Source: Legionella waltersii (GTDB lineage: Bacteria > Pseudomonadota > Gammaproteobacteria > Legionellales > Legionellaceae). From it: a DNA stretch of 64,000 nucleotides. The DNA lies in contig NZ_LNZB01000015.1 in assembly GCF_001468085.1 (NCBI RefSeq), positions 256,394 to 320,393 of the forward strand, read 5' to 3'. Each line of letters begins with the position of its first letter. Within the stretch, counting starts at the first letter, position 1. Positions 62,530 through 64,000 of the stretch are shown in pieces. Made by a program: the position numbers and the translations under genes. The notes below the pieces were generated by a model that searched no databases, was not told the DNA's origin, and saw only the letters and a list, made by a program, of their open reading frames with translations.

Positions 62530-64000
62530 GATCTTCAGTATTATCAGTAGGCTGATTGAATGGCCTAAGCTCACCCTGCATAACTTTTTCATTTAGAACA
62601 AAGGAGTAGTGTCCAAGTACATTAATATGTCCATATTGCAGCGGCGAAAGCCTGGCTTCATCTTCCTCTCTTATTAATACGGACTTCTCCTCTAAATAAT
62701 TCCGTGCTGCATCCATGTAAAGAGTATTCCAGAGAACAACTGCATTAGTCACTAAACCCAAAGAGCCTAGCTGATCTTCCTGCCCCTCGCGATATCGTTT
62801 GCGAATTTCTCCGCGCTGGCCATGACATATGATTCTGGCAACATTATGTCTGCCTTCACCTCTGTTCAACTGAGTCAGTATTCGTCGACGATAATCTTCA
62901 TCATCGATATAATTTAGCAGATACAAGGTCTTATTAATGTGGCCAATCTCTATAATTGCTTTTGCCAGGCTGGATGGCTTATCGCTTTTTAACAGTGAGC
63001 GAATAAGTTCCGATGCCTGTACAGTGCCAAGTTTAAGAGATCCAGCTATTCTCATCATATCATCCCAGTTTTGCTCAATACGCTGTGTATTGGCGCAACC
63101 GCGAGCAAGATCGTTGAGCACACCATAGTCTGCTTCTTTATCAATGCGCCAGAAAACAGCTGCACCAGCGTCTGCTAAACGAGGAGAAAATTGATATCCA
63201 AGTAGCCAGAATAATCCAAAAATTATATCACTGGCACCCGCCGTATCCGTCATGATTTCAGTTGGATTTAACCCTGTTTGTTGTTCCAGCAACCCTTCTA
63301 AAATAAAAATAGAGTCTCTTAAGGTTCCAGGAACCACAATACCATGGAAGCCTGAAAACTGATCCGAAATAAAATTATACCAGGTGATTCCTTTACTGGA
63401 ACCAAAATATTTTCGATTTGGACCTGCGTTAACAGTACGAACAGAGGTAACAAAACGCATACCATCTGCAGAGGCAACGTCACCTCCACCCCATTTTTTT
63501 GCCAGCGGGATGGTGGACTGATAATCAACTAATCTTGCATTAGCTCGGGCCAATGTTTCGGCACGAATATAATTTTGTTTCACCCAGCTTAGACGATGAC
63601 GAGTTAGTGCTGGAATATGATGTTTTATTAATGGTTCAAGTCCAATATTACAAGATTCGGCTAGAAGTACAGCACAAAGACTAATGTGAAGATTATCTGC
63701 ACGGGCAGTTGATTCACTTACATGAGTAAACTCATCAAGAAAACCCGTGCGAGCATGGATTTCAAGTATTAATTCAGTGAGATCAACTTGTGGTAATAGT
63801 TTGGCAATTTGCTCACTAAGTAGTGTAAGCGTTGGTGGAACTTCAAGTTTATCAAGATTCGTAATTGTTAACGTGGGATGCTTACCGGAATTATCGATTC
63901 TGATGGCATTATTATTATCAAAATTAGCGGCAACTTTTTTATATGTGGCATCCAAACGATTTGTCATAGCAGTTATTGCACCATGAGGAGTCAAAGGATG
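62525..64000 (-). CDS. tnpA: Tn3-family transposase, C-terminal half (partial at window edge)
   Basis: About 490 residues in the window; the frame is still open at 64000, so the N-terminal half lies outside. The DDE triad is present: Asp in VASADGMRFVTS, Asp in EIMTDTAGASD, Glu in TQLNRGEGRHNVAR. Also SSKGITWYNFISDQFSGFHG and NAVVLWNTLYMD, typical of the Tn3 subgroup. The stop codon lies inside the terminal repeat, as is normal for these elements. Confidence 0.95.
   Translation of the reverse strand, partial: HPLTPHGAITAMTNRLDATYKKVAANFDNNNAIRIDNSGKHPTLTITNLDKLEVPPTLTLLSEQIAKLLPQVDLTELILEIHARTGFLDEFTHVSESTARADNLHISLCAVLLAESCNIGLEPLIKHHIPALTRHRLSWVKQNYIRAETLARANARLVDYQSTIPLAKKWGGGDVASADGMRFVTSVRTVNAGPNRKYFGSSKGITWYNFISDQFSGFHGIVVPGTLRDSIFILEGLLEQQTGLNPTEIMTDTAGASDIIFGLFWLLGYQFSPRLADAGAAVFWRIDKEADYGVLNDLARGCANTQRIEQNWDDMMRIAGSLKLGTVQASELIRSLLKSDKPSSLAKAIIEIGHINKTLYLLNYIDDEDYRRRILTQLNRGEGRHNVARIICHGQRGEIRKRYREGQEDQLGSLGLVTNAVVLWNTLYMDAARNYLEEKSVLIREEDEARLSPLQYGHINVLGHYSFVLNEKVMQGELRPFNQPTDNTEDP

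Larger units (their letters stand above)
62492..64000. mobile_element. Tn3-family transposon, left part only, continuing beyond the window
   Basis: Begins with the 38-bp terminal repeat at 62492 and contains the C-terminal half of a transposase reading toward the repeat. The resolvase, cargo and other end lie outside the window. It differs from the transposon at 8251-13799 in both repeat and transposase sequence. Confidence 0.9.

Overview
The window looks like an accessory (genomic-island or plasmid-like) stretch of a Legionella or close relative. This is inferred from the AT-rich composition, the CzcCBA-type metal efflux operon that resembles helC-helB-helA of Legionella, DUF1189 and DOT1-like proteins, and a protein with a Dot/Icm-style glutamate-rich C-terminus. 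Species is not resolved. I saw no tRNA, rRNA or CRISPR array. The region is a mosaic of mobile elements, decayed gene copies and resistance modules.

Layout. 0-4.7 kb: three overlapping tyrosine recombinases (recombinase-in-trio type, the middle one frameshifted), a DUF1016/YhcG nuclease remnant and a pair of long inverted repeats. 4.7-7.8 kb: an ACR3-like efflux permease and a PAS-GGDEF-EAL protein. 8.25-13.8 kb: a complete Tn3-family transposon with 40-bp terminal repeats, whose cargo (kinase-like ATPase, pentapeptide-repeat protein, GyrI-like protein) is read behind its resolvase. It cuts off a second Tn3-family transposase (13.8-16.7 kb). 16.8-22 kb: DUF1189 protein, DOT1-like methyltransferase, two candidate effectors and two overlapping unknown genes. 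22.2-23.7 kb: decayed copies of the ACR3-like permease and of an integrase.

23.7-37.5 kb is a metal-resistance island: RND efflux (HelCBA), a SmtB-type zinc-sensing repressor, a P1B-2 ATPase, a CzcD-type exporter, two small Gly/His-tailed lipoproteins, two small membrane proteins, and a CopA tail interrupted by a 44-bp palindromic insertion. 37.7-39.6 kb holds a cold-shock protein, a PhaB-like reductase and a decayed second copy of the ATPase/receiver module. 39.7-43.2 kb holds a dead HigBA, an intact DinJ-YafQ, an integrase and a RelE/XRE pair.

43.3-48.8 kb is a minus-strand array resembling the leading region of a conjugative element (DUF1640, SSB, DUF932, small unknowns, ending at an integrase). 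Each gene from 47.5 to 43.9 kb is preceded by alternative, overlapping hairpins, several followed by a T-run. This is the least explained pattern in the window.

49.4-58.2 kb is one 2916-residue megasynthase, FAAL-ACP-KS-AT-KR-ACP-C-C, with a divergent HAD phosphatase. It probably makes a fatty-acyl product released or joined by condensation domains. 59.4-62.5 kb is a drug-response-like set: TipA-type MerR regulator, alpha/beta hydrolase, and an ABC-F gene with a leader-peptide-like 5' region. The ABC-F gene is truncated by a third Tn3-family element that runs off the right edge.
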